A stretch of 64,000 nt of DNA. Source: Thelonectria olida. Lineage: Eukaryota; Ascomycota; Sordariomycetes; Hypocreales; Nectriaceae. The stretch spans positions 3,038,001 through 3,102,000 of the forward strand of contig JAGPYM010000002.1 of the NCBI GenBank assembly GCA_020736575.1, given 5' to 3'. Position numbers and translations under genes: made by a program. Shown in pieces: positions 10,009-21,644 of this stretch (position 1 is the stretch's first letter; each line of letters opens with the position of its first letter). The notes beneath the pieces are model-generated. The model saw nothing but the letters and a program-made list of their open reading frames with translations. It had not been told where the DNA came from and made no database searches.

Positions 10009-12249
10009 ATGTCTGCTCGTATCGCTGGCAAGAAAGTCCCGGTAATGCCCGGCTCCTTCACCCCAGAGGACTACATCGACTTTTACGACAACCCCTTTGA
10101 AGACCTGGAGAACATCCAAACTGCCTGGAAAGACCGAGAGACGGCCGTGCCTTGGTCCACTAACAACCTCGACGAAGTTGATGTCACCAACATCAAGTGG
10201 CACGAGTACAAGCCACCAGTTGCCTTAAGGAGGACTCCTAATGTCACCTCCCAAATTCTCCTAGACATTCTGTATTCGTCCATCGAAAACGTCAGAGCCC
10301 GCGCCACTGAGCAACACCAAAAACAGCTTGACGAGGAGGAGCAGCGCAAGCAAGAAGACGATAGCAAGAAGCTCGACAAGGGCAAGGGCAAGGAGCCATA
10401 TCTGCCCATCATCATCCCTGAAGACAAGCCAGCACATCAAGACCGGCCGCAAGCCGACAACGACGACGACGAGGCTACGCCCCGGCATTCTTTCGTCTCT
10501 CAAACTCCTTCCGCATCAACCCTCGTCAGTGCCAGTGCCAAGCCTGAGAAGCGCCGCATGTTTGCCATACGTAAATTCTTTCAGCGAAGTCATGAGAAAG
10601 GGGAGAGCAGTGCGACCGGGTCTGCCATTGAGAGTCTCCGCAAGATATATGACCGGAACAGCAGCCATGGTTCGGTGACAGACCTTGTCTCAGGACTCAA
10701 AACAGAGCTCATTGACGAGCTTGTGTAAGTCGATTTTCGCCCCTCCTTGTCTACTTGTCTCTTACCAGTGGCCGCTAGGGAATGTGTTTCTTGCCTCGAC
10801 GACTTTCCATCCAAGAAGATGATCAAAGTGCCATGTCACAGCTACTGCCAAGATTGCTTTATCCGTCTCATCTCGGCTGCCGTTCAGAATGAGCAGCAGT
10901 GGCCGCCCAAATGTTGCTTGAACGCGATTCCGGTCAAAACCATCCTCCGCGTCATCCCCGCTGATCTCAGAAAGACGTTTCAAGATCGGTCACAAGAGTG
11001 GGATATTCCCGTCTCCAACCGCGTGTACTGCGGCCAGCAAGGATGCAGTCTCTGGGTCAAACCAGTCAACATCAGTGCCAGGGCACGCGAGGGCGTCTGC
11101 GCAGACAAGCACACGACGTGCACCGTATGCCGCGGACCTGGGCACAAGGGCAAGGAGTGTGAGCAGGATCCCGACATGGAGCTAACCAACACGCTCGCCG
11201 AGGAAGAAGGCTGGAAGAGATGCTTCAACTGTAATGCACTGGTCGAACACCGAGAAGCATGTCAGCACATGACTTGCCGGTGCGGAACTCAGTTCTGCTA
11301 CGTTTGTGGTGAACGCTGGCGGACTTGTGGCTGTACGATGCAGCAGCTCGCCGATCTCAAGACTGCTGCCGAAACTCGACGAGAGGAGCGGCGCGTAAGA
11401 GAGCAGTCCGACGTCGAGGAACTGCGCCAGATGCTCCTACAAATCGAGGAGTTTGAACGAGAGGAGGCTCTCAAGGCCGAGATGCTCCGCCAAGAGCAGG
11501 AGAGGTTAGAAGAGGAGCGTAAACAACGTGAGCTGGAGGAGAGGGTTCGACAGGAGAGCCTCCGCCGCAGAGACATTGAGCTCAAATATCAGGAGTTGAG
11601 AACTATACTTGACCAGTTACACGAGTTGCAGCTTGTTCTCTTCGAGGTCGACCAGGAAGAGATGACAGAGGAATTAGCAGCCGAGACCAAGAAGGTCAAG
11701 GACGAGCTAGTTAAGAAGCAGGAGGCCGAGCGATCGGACCTGGATACGCTCATGATAACCAAGCTGAAGGAAAAGGAGTACGCCCTAAACAAAGAGTTCC
11801 AGATCCGAGCCGCAGAAGAAAATGACATCGAAGAAGCCTATCACGAAAGGCTAACGGAATACTGGAAGGACAAGAACGAAGACAGCGACGCCGAGATCGA
11901 CGCAGCCATGCTCGTGCTGAGGAAACGGATGGATCAGAGCCACCACGCCTGGCAGAAGTGGAAGAAAGAAGCCATCAGGCGCTTCGAATCTAAGCTGACA
12001 GACGACTTGACGTATAAAGAAGAGCTGAGGTACAGCGCTAAGTCCCGCCTCGACGACCAGTGCGAAGAGAAGGAAAGGGAGCTTTTGAAGCGAAGAGAAG
12101 CCGAGAAGAAGTGGCTGGAAATGGTGGTGGTGGAAAGGGAGAAACTCTTGAGCGAATGGGAAGTCCAAGAGGTTGAGGGAGATGCCGATAGTCTCTTTAC
12201 TCCTGAGTCGGACAATGGCGGCGAGGAGCGAGCTCCAACCAGCGCATAA
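10009..12249 (+). CDS. RBR-type (RING1-IBR-RING2) E3 ubiquitin ligase with long coiled coil
   Basis: E3 ubiquitin ligase of the RING-between-RING class, which takes ubiquitin from an E2 onto a Cys of RING2 before passing it to the substrate. Exons 10009..10724 and 10779..12249 (728 aa). The intron is 10725..10778 (GTAAGT...CGCTAG); the earlier TACCAG acceptor would shift the frame. Residues 1-240 are a poorly conserved, partly acidic region. RING1 is about 241-285 (CVSCLDDF, CHSYCQDC). IBR is about 323-366 (CGQQGC, CTVC, HKGKEC). RING2 is about 387-424 (CFNC, CQHMTCRCG, CYVCGERW), with the likely catalytic Cys at 400 by alignment to the parkin C-x-H-M-x-C pattern. From about 440 to 700 it is a highly charged Glu/Arg/Lys coiled coil, and the C-terminus is disordered. 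Substrate unknown. Confidence 0.9.
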
Positions 12250-12522
12250 CAACGGCGTAGGTCATTTCCGGGAATGTGGGGAGAAAAGAATGTATAAAGT
12301 CTCAATAAACAATCGAAACTTCTACTTTGACTCTCAAGATGGTCAGTTAGGATCAGGTGCGACAATTGGTTGTGTCGAAGAGGCTCCATCCGCACATCAC
12401 GTGGATGCCGTGGTTCACAAAAATATTGTTTTTTTTGGTGAGTTATGCCTTAAGAGTCAGATGGAAGGGATTGCACATAACACTTGCTCCCCTTTTATAT
12501 CGTAGAAATATTTACCATCAAA

Positions 12523-13930
12523 ATGTCTATTGATAAGGAGGGCGAGCCCGCCCAGTAAGTCAACTCCCAGACTCCAGTGTACTTAAGCACAAGCTCATGA
12601 TGAACATAGTCCCCTCAAGATCTTCGATATCATGAAGGAGCAGGACCGCTTCTTATACGCTCTTGCGCCCATGGTGCGGTATGGAAAGGTGCAAACTCCC
12701 ACAAAAATCTCTCTTCAAGAAAACGCATCATTGACACAAATCAATCCTGTCAAATAGCTTGCTTTCCGTCAGACCGTTCACAGATACGGCGTCGATCTAT
12801 GTTGGTCGCCCATGATCCTCGCCAAGGAGTTTAACCGGAACAGCGTCGCTCGCGACAGCGGTATCACCCCCCAGCTTTGCCCTCATACATCTGCCCAGGA
12901 ATACTGACACTGTTTGTAGACTTTACCGTCTCATCAGCCCCCGGCCAACCATCCACCGTTGTCCAGTTCGGCGCAAACGTGCCACAGGAACTCGCCCGCG
13001 CCTCGGCCCTCGTCGCCCCCAGCGCCAACGGCGTCGACCTCAACTGCGGCTGTCCGCAGTCGTGGGCCTGCGCGGAGAAGCTGGGCGCCGCGCTCATGAA
13101 TCATCGCGAGCTCGTGCGGGACATGGTTGTCGAGACGAGGCGGCATCTGGAGAGCGACGGCTGGCATGTCGGCCTGGAGAAGGACATGCTGAGTCCCAAG
13201 GGGCGGAGCGTGAGCGTGAAGATCCGCGTCCATGATGATCTCAGGTATCTTCTCTCTCGAGCAGTAGGGATGTGAGAATTCGCAAAGCGGTTAACGAAGG
13301 TGGCGCAGAAAAACCATGGACTTTCTTGATACCGTCATCGGACACCCGCAGAACAGGCTGGTCGACTGGATAACCATCCACCCACGAACAAAGAACACAC
13401 CCTCGTCCACACCCATTCGAACAGAATCTCTCCAGATACTGACCGCAAAGTACGCCAGCACTCTTCCCATTTTGCTCTCCGGCGACGTCTTCGACATCAA
13501 CGCCCTGCCCATCCAGCCCACAATCACCACCAACAACGGCTCTCCCCTCGCTTCCATCTCCTCCCTCACCCTTGATCCCAAACCTATCAGCACCCCTTCA
13601 CCCAGCAACACCAACCTCTCGGGCTTCATGTCCGCCCGCGGCCTGCTCGCCAACCCGGCCCTGTTTGCTGGCTACTCGGCTTGTCCATGGGAGGCCGTCG
13701 AGACCTTCATGTGCAACGTCGCGCGCTGTCCGGTGCCTTTCAAACTAGCTCTGCACCACGTGCAGGACATGTGCTCGCCGGGCATGGGCGCCGACAAGTC
13801 GTCGCTTCTAACCAAGAAGGAGCGTGTACAGTTCAACTCCCTGACGAACATGTTTGAGTTGATAGACTTCCTCGACGAAATGATCGAGGCGAAGACTGGC
13901 AGAGTCGGCGGTCTTAGACGTGATCTGTAA
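12523..13930 (+). CDS. DUS4: tRNA-dihydrouridine synthase, DUS4 type
   Basis: FMN/NADPH-dependent reduction of uridine to dihydrouridine in the tRNA D-loop (positions 20a/20b for Dus4). Five exons: 12523..12554, 12610..12688, 12758..12860, 12920..13244 and 13309..13930 (386 aa). Landmarks in order: LAPMVRYGK (FMN-binding N-terminus), VQFGAN, VDLNCGCPQ with the catalytic Cys, VSVKIRVHDDLRKT, VDWITIHPRTKNT and GFMSARGLLANPALF. Assignment to Dus4 rather than Dus1-3 rests on the APMVRYSK-type start and the overall spacing. About 45 residues rich in Pro/Ser/Thr are inserted between LLSGDVF and GFMSARG, where most family members are compact. All intron phases are consistent. It converges on SEC10 with 133 bp between stop codons. 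Confidence 0.88.
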
Positions 13931-14063
13931 GCACCAAGATACGAAAAAGGAAAACAGGCGACCGAATGAGAATGACACATCCATTGGTATCGTATTCCAA
14001 AACTAAATGGCAATTCCGCTACATTTTCCCAGCCCAGCACCTCTTCTGCCACCCGCCTAAGCT

Positions 14064-16650
14064 TTAAAGACCAGCCAGCACGCTCTGGATTCCGATCGTT
14101 CCCGAGTCGTCACGCTTTTGCACAAACGCCCTAAAGTCCACCTTGGACAACCTGCCCTTCGTGCCCGTGGATGCCAGCGTCCTCGACTTCTCGCGCAGGG
14201 CCTCGGGGCCGACGATGAAGAGCGAGCCAATCTCGGTGAGCATCTCGACGGCGGTGCCGACCTCCTTGGTGAGAGACCACTCTCGCATGGTGGACACGTA
14301 TTTTGCAATGTCTTGCGTCACCATGAGGCCGCCCGTCGCGTTGACTTGGAACTTCTTGAAGTGCTCGAAGAGGAGCTTGAGGATCGTCAGAGCCAGCTCG
14401 CTGAAGAACTTCTCGGCGTTCTGGCCGTCGACAGCCTGGCTGGCAAACTTGTTAACTTTGCCAAGGAAGGTGCAAATTCCAAGGCACGTCACCGTCTGCA
14501 ACGACTCGAGCTCGCCGTCCCTGGGGCGGAAGTCTTGCTTCTTCTGGCTGCTCAGCGACTTAGTCACCCAGTTGGACACCACGTCAATGGTGCCTTTGAT
14601 GACATTGTTCGTCTTCTTTTCAATGTTATCCATCGCCACCTTCTTTTGTGCCTCCATGCTCCTTCGGACTGTTGTGTTGGACTCGGCGAGTCGGATGAGA
14701 ACAACGGTAATGAACCTATCCATTACACTCGTAATAGTGACACCTGGCCTGATAGCCGGTAGATATGATAAGTCTGGCTCCGTCTTCGAGTTCTCTAGTG
14801 CCGAGACCTGATCTTGCGCCGCATCAAGCGCAGTCTCGACGTAGACTTGACCGATACTTGTGAGAAGCAGGTTGAGAAGAATATTGACGTCTTTGGGGGT
14901 CTCGACCTGAGACCCAAGCTCAAGCGTTCTTTGCACACTTTCCGCCATCCACTTGAGCATACGCTTAGCATTAGCAACGCTCAACAAGCCATCCTCTTCC
15001 GAGACTTCGATTTCATTCTTGTTATCCTTGTCCTTCAAGCCGGCCACGCGCAACATCATGGCCTTTTGAGTAGGCGTCAATTCCGACGACTCCAGACGCT
15101 CGATGTAGGCATCCTTGGCCGAGGCAATCAACTGTGTGCCCTGTTGGGCGAGTGACGCCATGAAACCGGTAGGCGCCTTCTTGCGCCGAGAATGATAGAG
15201 ACTGAACTTGAAGAGCAATGAGCTGTACAATTCTTCCAGACTCTTTCTCTCTCGCTCAATATACGAGTTTCCCACTAGATAGGGGACGAATAGGTCCTCC
15301 ATCTGCTGCTCGAGGGTTTGGGCAATTTGCGCCGAGCAGGGCTCTGGATGCTCCGTCAAGCCATGAGACTTGAGATCTTCGACTAGAGCACTTATATAGC
15401 TCCTCGAAGAATGCAGGGCCCTCAGAAACGCCAGGGTAGATATGGTATCCGTCTTGTCTAGGACCATTTCCAGTCGCTGCTGAATCGACTGCTGGAAGAC
15501 TCGCTGAATAAACTTGATGAGGACCGTCTCGTAATACGGGAATGCGCGCTTAATGATGAAGGATTCCTCTTGCATCACAATCTTGACCTCGTCAACAAGG
15601 GACTGCAAACTTGGCTCAACCGCAGGGGGCTCAGAGTCAGGGTCGGCCAGCGCTTCCCCAGTCTCGTCGTCCATGGTCACCTCGTCTGTTAATAGTTGGT
15701 CGCGGTCGATGAAGAACTGATGTTGGTTCACAAAAACCGCAATGACACTGGCGCCTCCATTGAAGTCGTGTAGAACCTTGGCGCACTCCATCATGTCTTC
15801 GAAATTCTGTCGACGATAGCTGTTGTTGAATTGCTGCAGGAGGTCCTGCTCTAGTGTTTCGCAAAACTTTTCGAGAACCTCGCGTGTGTTGTGTGACCTG
15901 TTGTTTCCAATAACACCATTCGTAACACCATTCTGATGGCCGTGCTTCTGGCCCCAGGAAGCGGGATCTAATCGCTGGCTGATGCGCATGAGCTGCCGAG
16001 CAATCACAGCACATCGCACTTTGTTCTCAGAGCCTCCCTGCCTCTGAACATCTTGGAGCGATGTCAGCTTTCCAGTTTCGCTGACCTCGGTCCAGCACTG
16101 TATCAAGAACATGGCATCTTGGGCACGCCGTCGTTTCTTGTCCAGATCTTCTAGCTTTTCGCCGATTTGCACGGCAATATTTCCGTGGCCATCTGATCGT
16201 ACAGGAAATCCTTGAGTCGAGTTGGTATGGGTGAGAGAGAGGTCAAGCGCTTCGAAGGAGCTCATGGACTGATCGAGTTTCCTGCCTAGAGTATCGAGGG
16301 TCTGATCGTGCTGGGATTCGGCGCGTCGAACTTGGGAAAGAAGCTCTGATTCCTTCTCTTGGAGCTCGTCTTCAAGCAGGGCAAGCTGTGATAGGGCATC
16401 TGAGGGATGGTGTGAGCAGAGCGCTTATGCCAGAGCGACAAGGTAGTAACTCACTTTCGAATGTGCGGATGAGGGGCTTGGGGTCGAAAGCGGCTTGGGT
16501 GTTGCCAGAGCGGCGGTTCAGGGGAACAGAGCTATCGGCTAAACTATCGACAAAGTCGCGTACGATGAAGTCCTTGTTGGAGAAGTTCTCGAGGGTAAAG
16601 CTGGGCCCCTTGGGGAAGAGGCTCTTCGGGCCCGAACCGGACCGCTCCAT
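14064..16650 (-). CDS. SEC10: Exocyst complex component Sec10
   Basis: Subunit of the octameric exocyst that tethers secretory vesicles to the plasma membrane at hyphal tips and septa. Exons 16650..16455 and 16399..14064 (843 aa), intron 16400..16454 (GTGAGT...CCTCAG, phase 1). N-terminus: MERSGSG, then a conserved FTLENFSNKDFIVRDFVDSL segment and FDPKPLIRTFE leading into the N-terminal coiled coil. The remainder is all-helical CATCHR-type sequence with family landmarks (QLMRISQRLDP, HDFNGGASVIAVFVNQHQFF, PYYETVLIKFIQRVFQQSIQ). Length is normal for fungal Sec10. The first ATG in frame is 16650; the frame further upstream has no ATG. It shares a divergent promoter region with NUS1. Confidence 0.95.
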
Positions 16651-17363
16651 GGTTGGGGCTCCGTATGGGATAAGGCTGTGGTAGTCGAGTGTAGGCGGGA
16701 CTACATGGGTGAAGGCGAGGGTGAGGGTGAGGGTCGGCGTGGATGACGATGTCGAATTCAATGGAGAAATTCGAGACGCTAAAATCGCATCAGCTGTATT
16801 TTCCTGGGCCGTGACCGCGTCGCCGCGTGGTTGTCGTCAAGATCGTGTGCGTCGTGTTCATTCGTTGTCCATGGATGGCATGTCTCGAGTCCAATGTACC
16901 TTTGTACGGATCCATACGTGCTCGGACCTGGCTGAGCTCCAAAGTGGCCCGCCTTCCAAGCTGTAACGGCGACTGCGCCACAAGTTCCAAGCAAGCGCCA
17001 AGCTCCCCAAACAAGCGCAGAGCAAGCGTAAAGCACACGCAGTTGCCCCCGACTCGTCAGAAGCAGTGGCTCAAACTTGAACACTTGGGGCAGGAACTGA
17101 CAGGTGGAGCCTTACGACGTAACCACGCCCAGCACCGCCACAGCTATCGAATGCCAGCTTTTTGGTAACCACGTCTGCCCACATGCGCGCAGCTTTCTTA
17201 TAAGTTGTTGCACCCCGGCCGATGCTCGATCCCTCTCCTGAGCCGGGATATTTACTTGTCAACAACTGACCATTTGAACCTTTCTCCTTGGCCCAGCATC
17301 TCCAACGACGTCTTCCTATCCGACCCGTCAGACAGCCTCTCGAGGCTGCCAACACCTTTCAGC
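16651..17363. promoter_or_regulatory. Divergent promoter region, SEC10 / NUS1
   Basis: 713 bp between two divergent ATGs. No gene and no strong element was recognised. Confidence 0.5.
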
Positions 17364-18455
17364 ATGCCCCTAATGACCACCCGCGATCGCCAGGCCTACC
17401 GAGCCGACGAGCGCCAAAACCACACGCTCATGAAGCAGAACGACAAAGAACGAATGCTCAAGGTGGGACTTCAACTGTCAACAGATTGAAATGGCGCATT
17501 CTTTCTAACACAAAGTGCCTAGGATTACCTCCCCACGCCCAACGAGATACCCGTCCGATCCAAAGACCCCCGAGCAAAACGAAGCTCACCATTGGGCGTT
17601 CGTCGCTTCCTCAAGAACCAACTCTACGTTTTCACATTCGCCATACTACACGGCTTCTTCTCTCTCTACATCAGGCTGCGACAGTTTTGGAATGTCGTCT
17701 GCTACCAAGTCGCGTCTATCTTCTACTACCACCACGGGACCCCGCAATATATCAAGAGAGACGTCATGGCTCTTAAGAAGATCCCCAAGCATCTCAGCGT
17801 TATTCTCAAGGCCGAGGAGGACCACAGGGCGAAGACCGATGTTGAAAGGTTGATAGACGAGACTGCTGAGGTTGCGGCTTGGTGCGCCTGCGCGGAGATT
17901 CCAATGCTCTCTGTATATGAGAAAACAGGTAGGGTGGCCACTATGCTTTCTACATGATGGAAGGTCTAACAGTTGATAGGGATTCTGAAGAAGCATATGC
18001 CCCGAGTTTATGACGCGGTGAACCAGAAGCTCACCTTTTACTTTGGTGGACAACACCCTGGTTTGACCGTTACTTCGCCGCACAAGGAAGATTTCCCGAA
18101 TCCCATCGGTGAACAGCCCAAGGGCCATCTGAGGTTGCACTTGATTTCTTACCAAGATGGCCGGGATTCCATGGTAGATCTCACTCGCACTCTCGCTGAG
18201 ATGTCCCAACGGGGCAAGCTCTCCCCTCGCGACATTTCATCAGAACTCATTGATGCTGAGCTCTCCGAGGGCATCATGTCCGAGCCGGATCTCCTGATTA
18301 CTTTCGGTCCCTATCTCGAGTTGTCTGGCTATCCTCCATGGCAGATCCGCCTGACGGAGATTTTCTGCCTACAGGATAACGAGAGGGTTGGATACCAGGT
18401 GTTCCTCAAGGCCCTGCAACACTTTGGAAGTGCCCAGATGCGCAAGGGGAAATAG
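17364..18455 (+). CDS. NUS1: Dehydrodolichyl diphosphate synthase complex subunit Nus1
   Basis: Nogo-B-receptor-type partner of the cis-prenyltransferase that makes dolichol for N-glycosylation and GPI anchors in the ER. Exons 17364..17462, 17523..17928 and 17980..18455 (326 aa), introns 17463..17522 (CTAAC branch) and 17929..17979 (CTAAC branch). A charged N-terminus is followed by a membrane segment near residues 63-85 (FTFAILHGFFSLYI) and then a cis-prenyltransferase-like C-terminal domain (HLRLHLISYQDGRDSMVDLTR; TFGPYLELSGYPPWQIRLTE). The C-terminus reads QMRKGK; R323-K324-G325 fits the RxG motif required for activity in eukaryotic heteromeric enzymes. The 3' end converges on the AlkB gene with 73 bp between stop codons. 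Confidence 0.93.
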
Positions 18456-18528
18456 AGGCGTCTCGGGTGGGTATTTCCTGTCCTTTTTCTTTTGTCTCGC
18501 CGCAGCCGGCATGTTCCTATATATGGCT

Positions 18529-19609
18529 TCATGGTTTCCATATTGTCATCTCACGAGCAATCTTGTTCCACCTGTACACTGGTCCCGTTCCCACATTGTA
18601 GTTGTAGTAATTTTCAGTTCCACCTTTGACCATGGCCCTTCGGAACGTGATGTTTATTCTCCCTCCGTCTTCTTGGTTCTTTCCTGTTCGTTTTGGTATT
18701 GAATGTAGCCAGTTGGACTGCGTCTTCCCTCGCATCAGCACCATATCGCCGCTACCCAGGGCGAGCTTCAAGGATTTGGCATTAGCGGCTGATAAATCTT
18801 TGCTACCAGGCGGCGCGGGCTTGTGCTTCATGAGGAAATCACGGCGCGCACCAAGGGAAAAGGATGCAATGGCGGGATCCCGTCCTAGGAACTGCTCGTC
18901 GTCGCTGTGGAAGGATATGCTGTCTGAGCCAGAGGCGTAGTAGTTGACCAAGCAAAAGTTGTACTTGCAACCCGACGCTGCCTCGGTGCATTTCCGAAGC
19001 TCGTCGAGGCACTTGGGGATGGGTCGAGGTGGGTATTTGTCGTAGAGTTTATCGGATACCCTTGTCCTCAAGTTGGCGTCGATGACATGCCCAACTTGGT
19101 CGAACTGAGATGTCTCGTCGAGGCCGAACACAGTCGTCCATCTGCTCATTTTAGTAACGCAAAGTCTGGACATGGGAACGCAACGAAGTGTCTACCTTGG
19201 CGTTCGTATCTGGGTTTCGATGCCTCCTCGCTTGATCTTATACTCTACCCTGTGAAAGGGTAATTCGGCACGCAAGAACTCGAACAGCTTACGGGAAACA
19301 GAAGCTGGTATAAAAGGTTCAAAGTATAGAAGGTCTAGGTCTGGCTGGTCGTTGATTTCTCTTCCTGGCTTGGCTGGCAAGGATGAGAGTTCTCGACTTA
19401 GAGCAGAAGGGAGGTTCGCAATCGGGTGAGAGTAGTGTTGGTGAGAGGAGCAACCAACCTGAAGGGTGGTTAGAATCGTTACCCGACATGAATATTCGAG
19501 GCCTAGAGTTGCCTACATCTTCATCTGGTTCATTGGTAGTTGGGCCTTCATCGCGGGCTCGTTTCGACGCTGGTGCAAAGAAGGCGTCGAGCGTTCGCTT
19601 CTTGGACAT
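18529..19609 (-). CDS. AlkB-type 2-oxoglutarate/Fe(II) dioxygenase (ALKBH2/3-like)
   Basis: Oxidative demethylase of the AlkB family, expected to repair alkylated bases such as 1-methyladenine and 3-methylcytosine. Exons 19609..19517, 19458..19196 and 19141..18529 (322 aa), introns 19459..19516 (GTAGGC, TTCTAAC branch) and 19142..19195. Iron ligands are H197 and D199 (SFHSDD) and H265 (NWLHSIPKR). The 2-oxoglutarate-binding arginines are in GRINITFR (R280, R286). The NYYASGSDSISFHSDD stretch and the ALKBH2/3-like substrate lid (VEYKIKRGG) support a DNA-repair member rather than an RNA m6A eraser. The N-terminus KKRTLDAFF resembles a PCNA-interacting box (see findings). Divergent from TRM5 across about 410 bp. 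Confidence 0.92.
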
Positions 19610-20020
19610 GGCTTTGGGTGAGGTCTTTGAAGTTTTCCGGGTTTTAGACGTCTACTTCCAAGAGGGAGCGAATCTGGAAAAGAGCTCTCGTTGATCAATT
19701 CTAGATGTCTTTATGAATTTGTGTCAGTGAAGACGTCGTGAAAGTCGTGACATCACCCCGTCCCAAGAGCCAGCCCAGCCTTACACTCCAGATCTGTGGC
19801 GGTGTCTGTGGCGGTGCGCCAGACAGCCTCCCCCAAGAAGCCCTAAATTTTATTTCAGCCTCTCTGGAATCCCTGTCTCAGTTTAGAGTCAGTGCATCCG
19901 CTCCCAAGAGAAGTCACCAAGGCCTCGTTATTATGGATGTTAGTTTCTGGCCCACCACATGCGACATGATTTGACTCTTCTTTCTAACAAACAAGGCAGA
20001 AGAGAACACAAGTGCGAGAT
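19610..20020. promoter_or_regulatory. Divergent promoter region, AlkB / TRM5
   Basis: 411 bp. Contains a possible leader intron for TRM5: donor GTTAGT at 19939, CTAAC near 19984 and acceptor GGCAG ending 19999. An ATG at 19933 just before it would add a two-codon exon in frame with TRM5, so that start is not excluded. Confidence 0.45.
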
Positions 20021-21644
20021 ATGAACCTCTTCCGAGCCCCTGCTGCCGTTCGCGCCGCAAAGACGCTTGATCGGGCTCTGTTTTCGAATACTCTCAACGC
20101 CGCCGCCGCGTCAGTCAGAGAGAACAAGCTGCTCTCCAGATATCGCAAAGAGCTTGAGAAGACGAATGAGATTCTCTTCCTCGAAAAGTTCAATCCTATT
20201 CTTCCTGACCCGGACCCTGCGCGAGCTTCCCAGGGAAAGAAATGCATAGTCTTGGCCCCTCGGATCAAATCCTCATGTGCGTGAGACTCAACGGGCAGAA
20301 ATCCCTTCACTTGTTCTGACTTGCATCTAACAATGCATGGTTATAGTGCCGGAAACTTGGAGTCCAGCACTCAGGGCGGCATCCGAAGCTGGTGATCTCA
20401 ACATCATTCCCTACGACCTTGAAGTTGGTTATGACCTTTGGACATATAGTAGGTTTTCGCATTTTGGTCGGTAGTTCAACAGCTGACACGGGTCAAGTGG
20501 ACGTATTGAAGGCTGTCCTCCCGGAGGACCTTCACGATGAGATCCCGAGCGGCTTCAACACTGTAGGACATGTCGGTACGTGAAACTCGGCACTCTTCAT
20601 TAGACCACTGGCCGTGCTAACCTAAACAGCTCACCTCAACATCCGTAGCCAATACCTACCCTACAAGAACCTCATTGCGGAGGTATTGCTAGACAAGAAC
20701 CCTCATCTCAAGACCGTCATCAACAAGGTCGACAACGTGGGTGCGGAAAACGAGTTTCGGACGTTTGCGTATGAGGTTCTCGCTGGCCCCGACGACCTGA
20801 ACGTCGAAGTCACCGAGGCGGGATGCATCTTCAAGTTCGACTACTCCAAGGTGTACTGGAACAGCAAGCTCGACACGGAGCACAAGCGAATCACGGCCCT
20901 GTTCAAGCCTGGAGAGGTCGTCGCAGACGTCATGGCGGGCATTGGACCCTTTGCCGTCCCTGCAGGCAAGAAGGGTGTGTTTGTGTGGGCAAACGACAAG
21001 AACCCTGAGAGTTTCCGATATCTGGAGCAAGCAGTGCTCAAGAACAAGGTAGGCTCCTATGCACATGGCATCGTGTTGTCATTGTTATTGTTATCAAAGT
21101 TTGACGAGCTAATGCCACCACACAGGCCACAGAATACGTCAAGCCCTTCAACGTCGATGGACACGAGTTCATCAAGCAAGCGGCTGATCTCGTTCTCGAG
21201 GCTTCCCAGCGCGGAGACGTCGCCATCGTCAAGCCGCCCAGGCAATCAAGAAACTCTACAGCACCGCCTCCAAAGCCTATCAAGGTTCCCGTTCCTCCCA
21301 CCATCTCGCACTTTGTCATGAACCTACCAGCGTCGGCCATTGAGTTCCTCCACAACTATCGCGGCCTCTATCACGGCCACGAGGAGCTCTTCGCCCCCCA
21401 CACGGACGCGAAGCTGCCCTTGATCCACGCCCACTGCTTCTCGGTCAAGGCGGACGACGAGACGCCCCTCCTCGACATCTGCCAGAGGATCGAAAAGGAG
21501 ATTGGCGTGCTGCTCAAGCCCGGCGACGCTGAGGTCGAGGGCGAAGTGCTTATCTACGACGTCCGGGACGTGGCGCCCGCGAAGCGCATGTTCTGCGCTA
21601 CGTTCCGATTACCGCGCGAGGTTGCTTTCGCGCCGAGGGCTTAG
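20021..21644 (+). CDS. TRM5: tRNA (guanine37-N1)-methyltransferase Trm5
   Basis: SAM-dependent enzyme that makes m1G37 next to the anticodon, preventing frameshifts. Five coding exons: 20021..20276, 20347..20448, 20498..20575, 20630..21048 and 21126..21644 (457 aa). All joins keep the frame (Leu, Met and Ala codons are split). N-terminal [11 protein letters not shown] and KYRKELEK-like helix, then the THUMP-like D2 region ([20 protein letters not shown]), the SAM motif I ([20 protein letters not shown]), motif II ([15 protein letters not shown]) and the catalytic-site segment [13 protein letters not shown]. The start at 20021 is chosen because it gives the usual short N-terminus; an ATG at 19933 with a tiny first exon is an alternative. 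Yeast Trm5 acts in cytosol/nucleus and mitochondria; the basic, amphipathic first 20 residues are compatible with that. Confidence 0.92.

Noticed and set aside
14118..14811. Two plus-strand frames of over 200 codons
   Set aside because: Both are antisense to SEC10, whose coding sense is clear.
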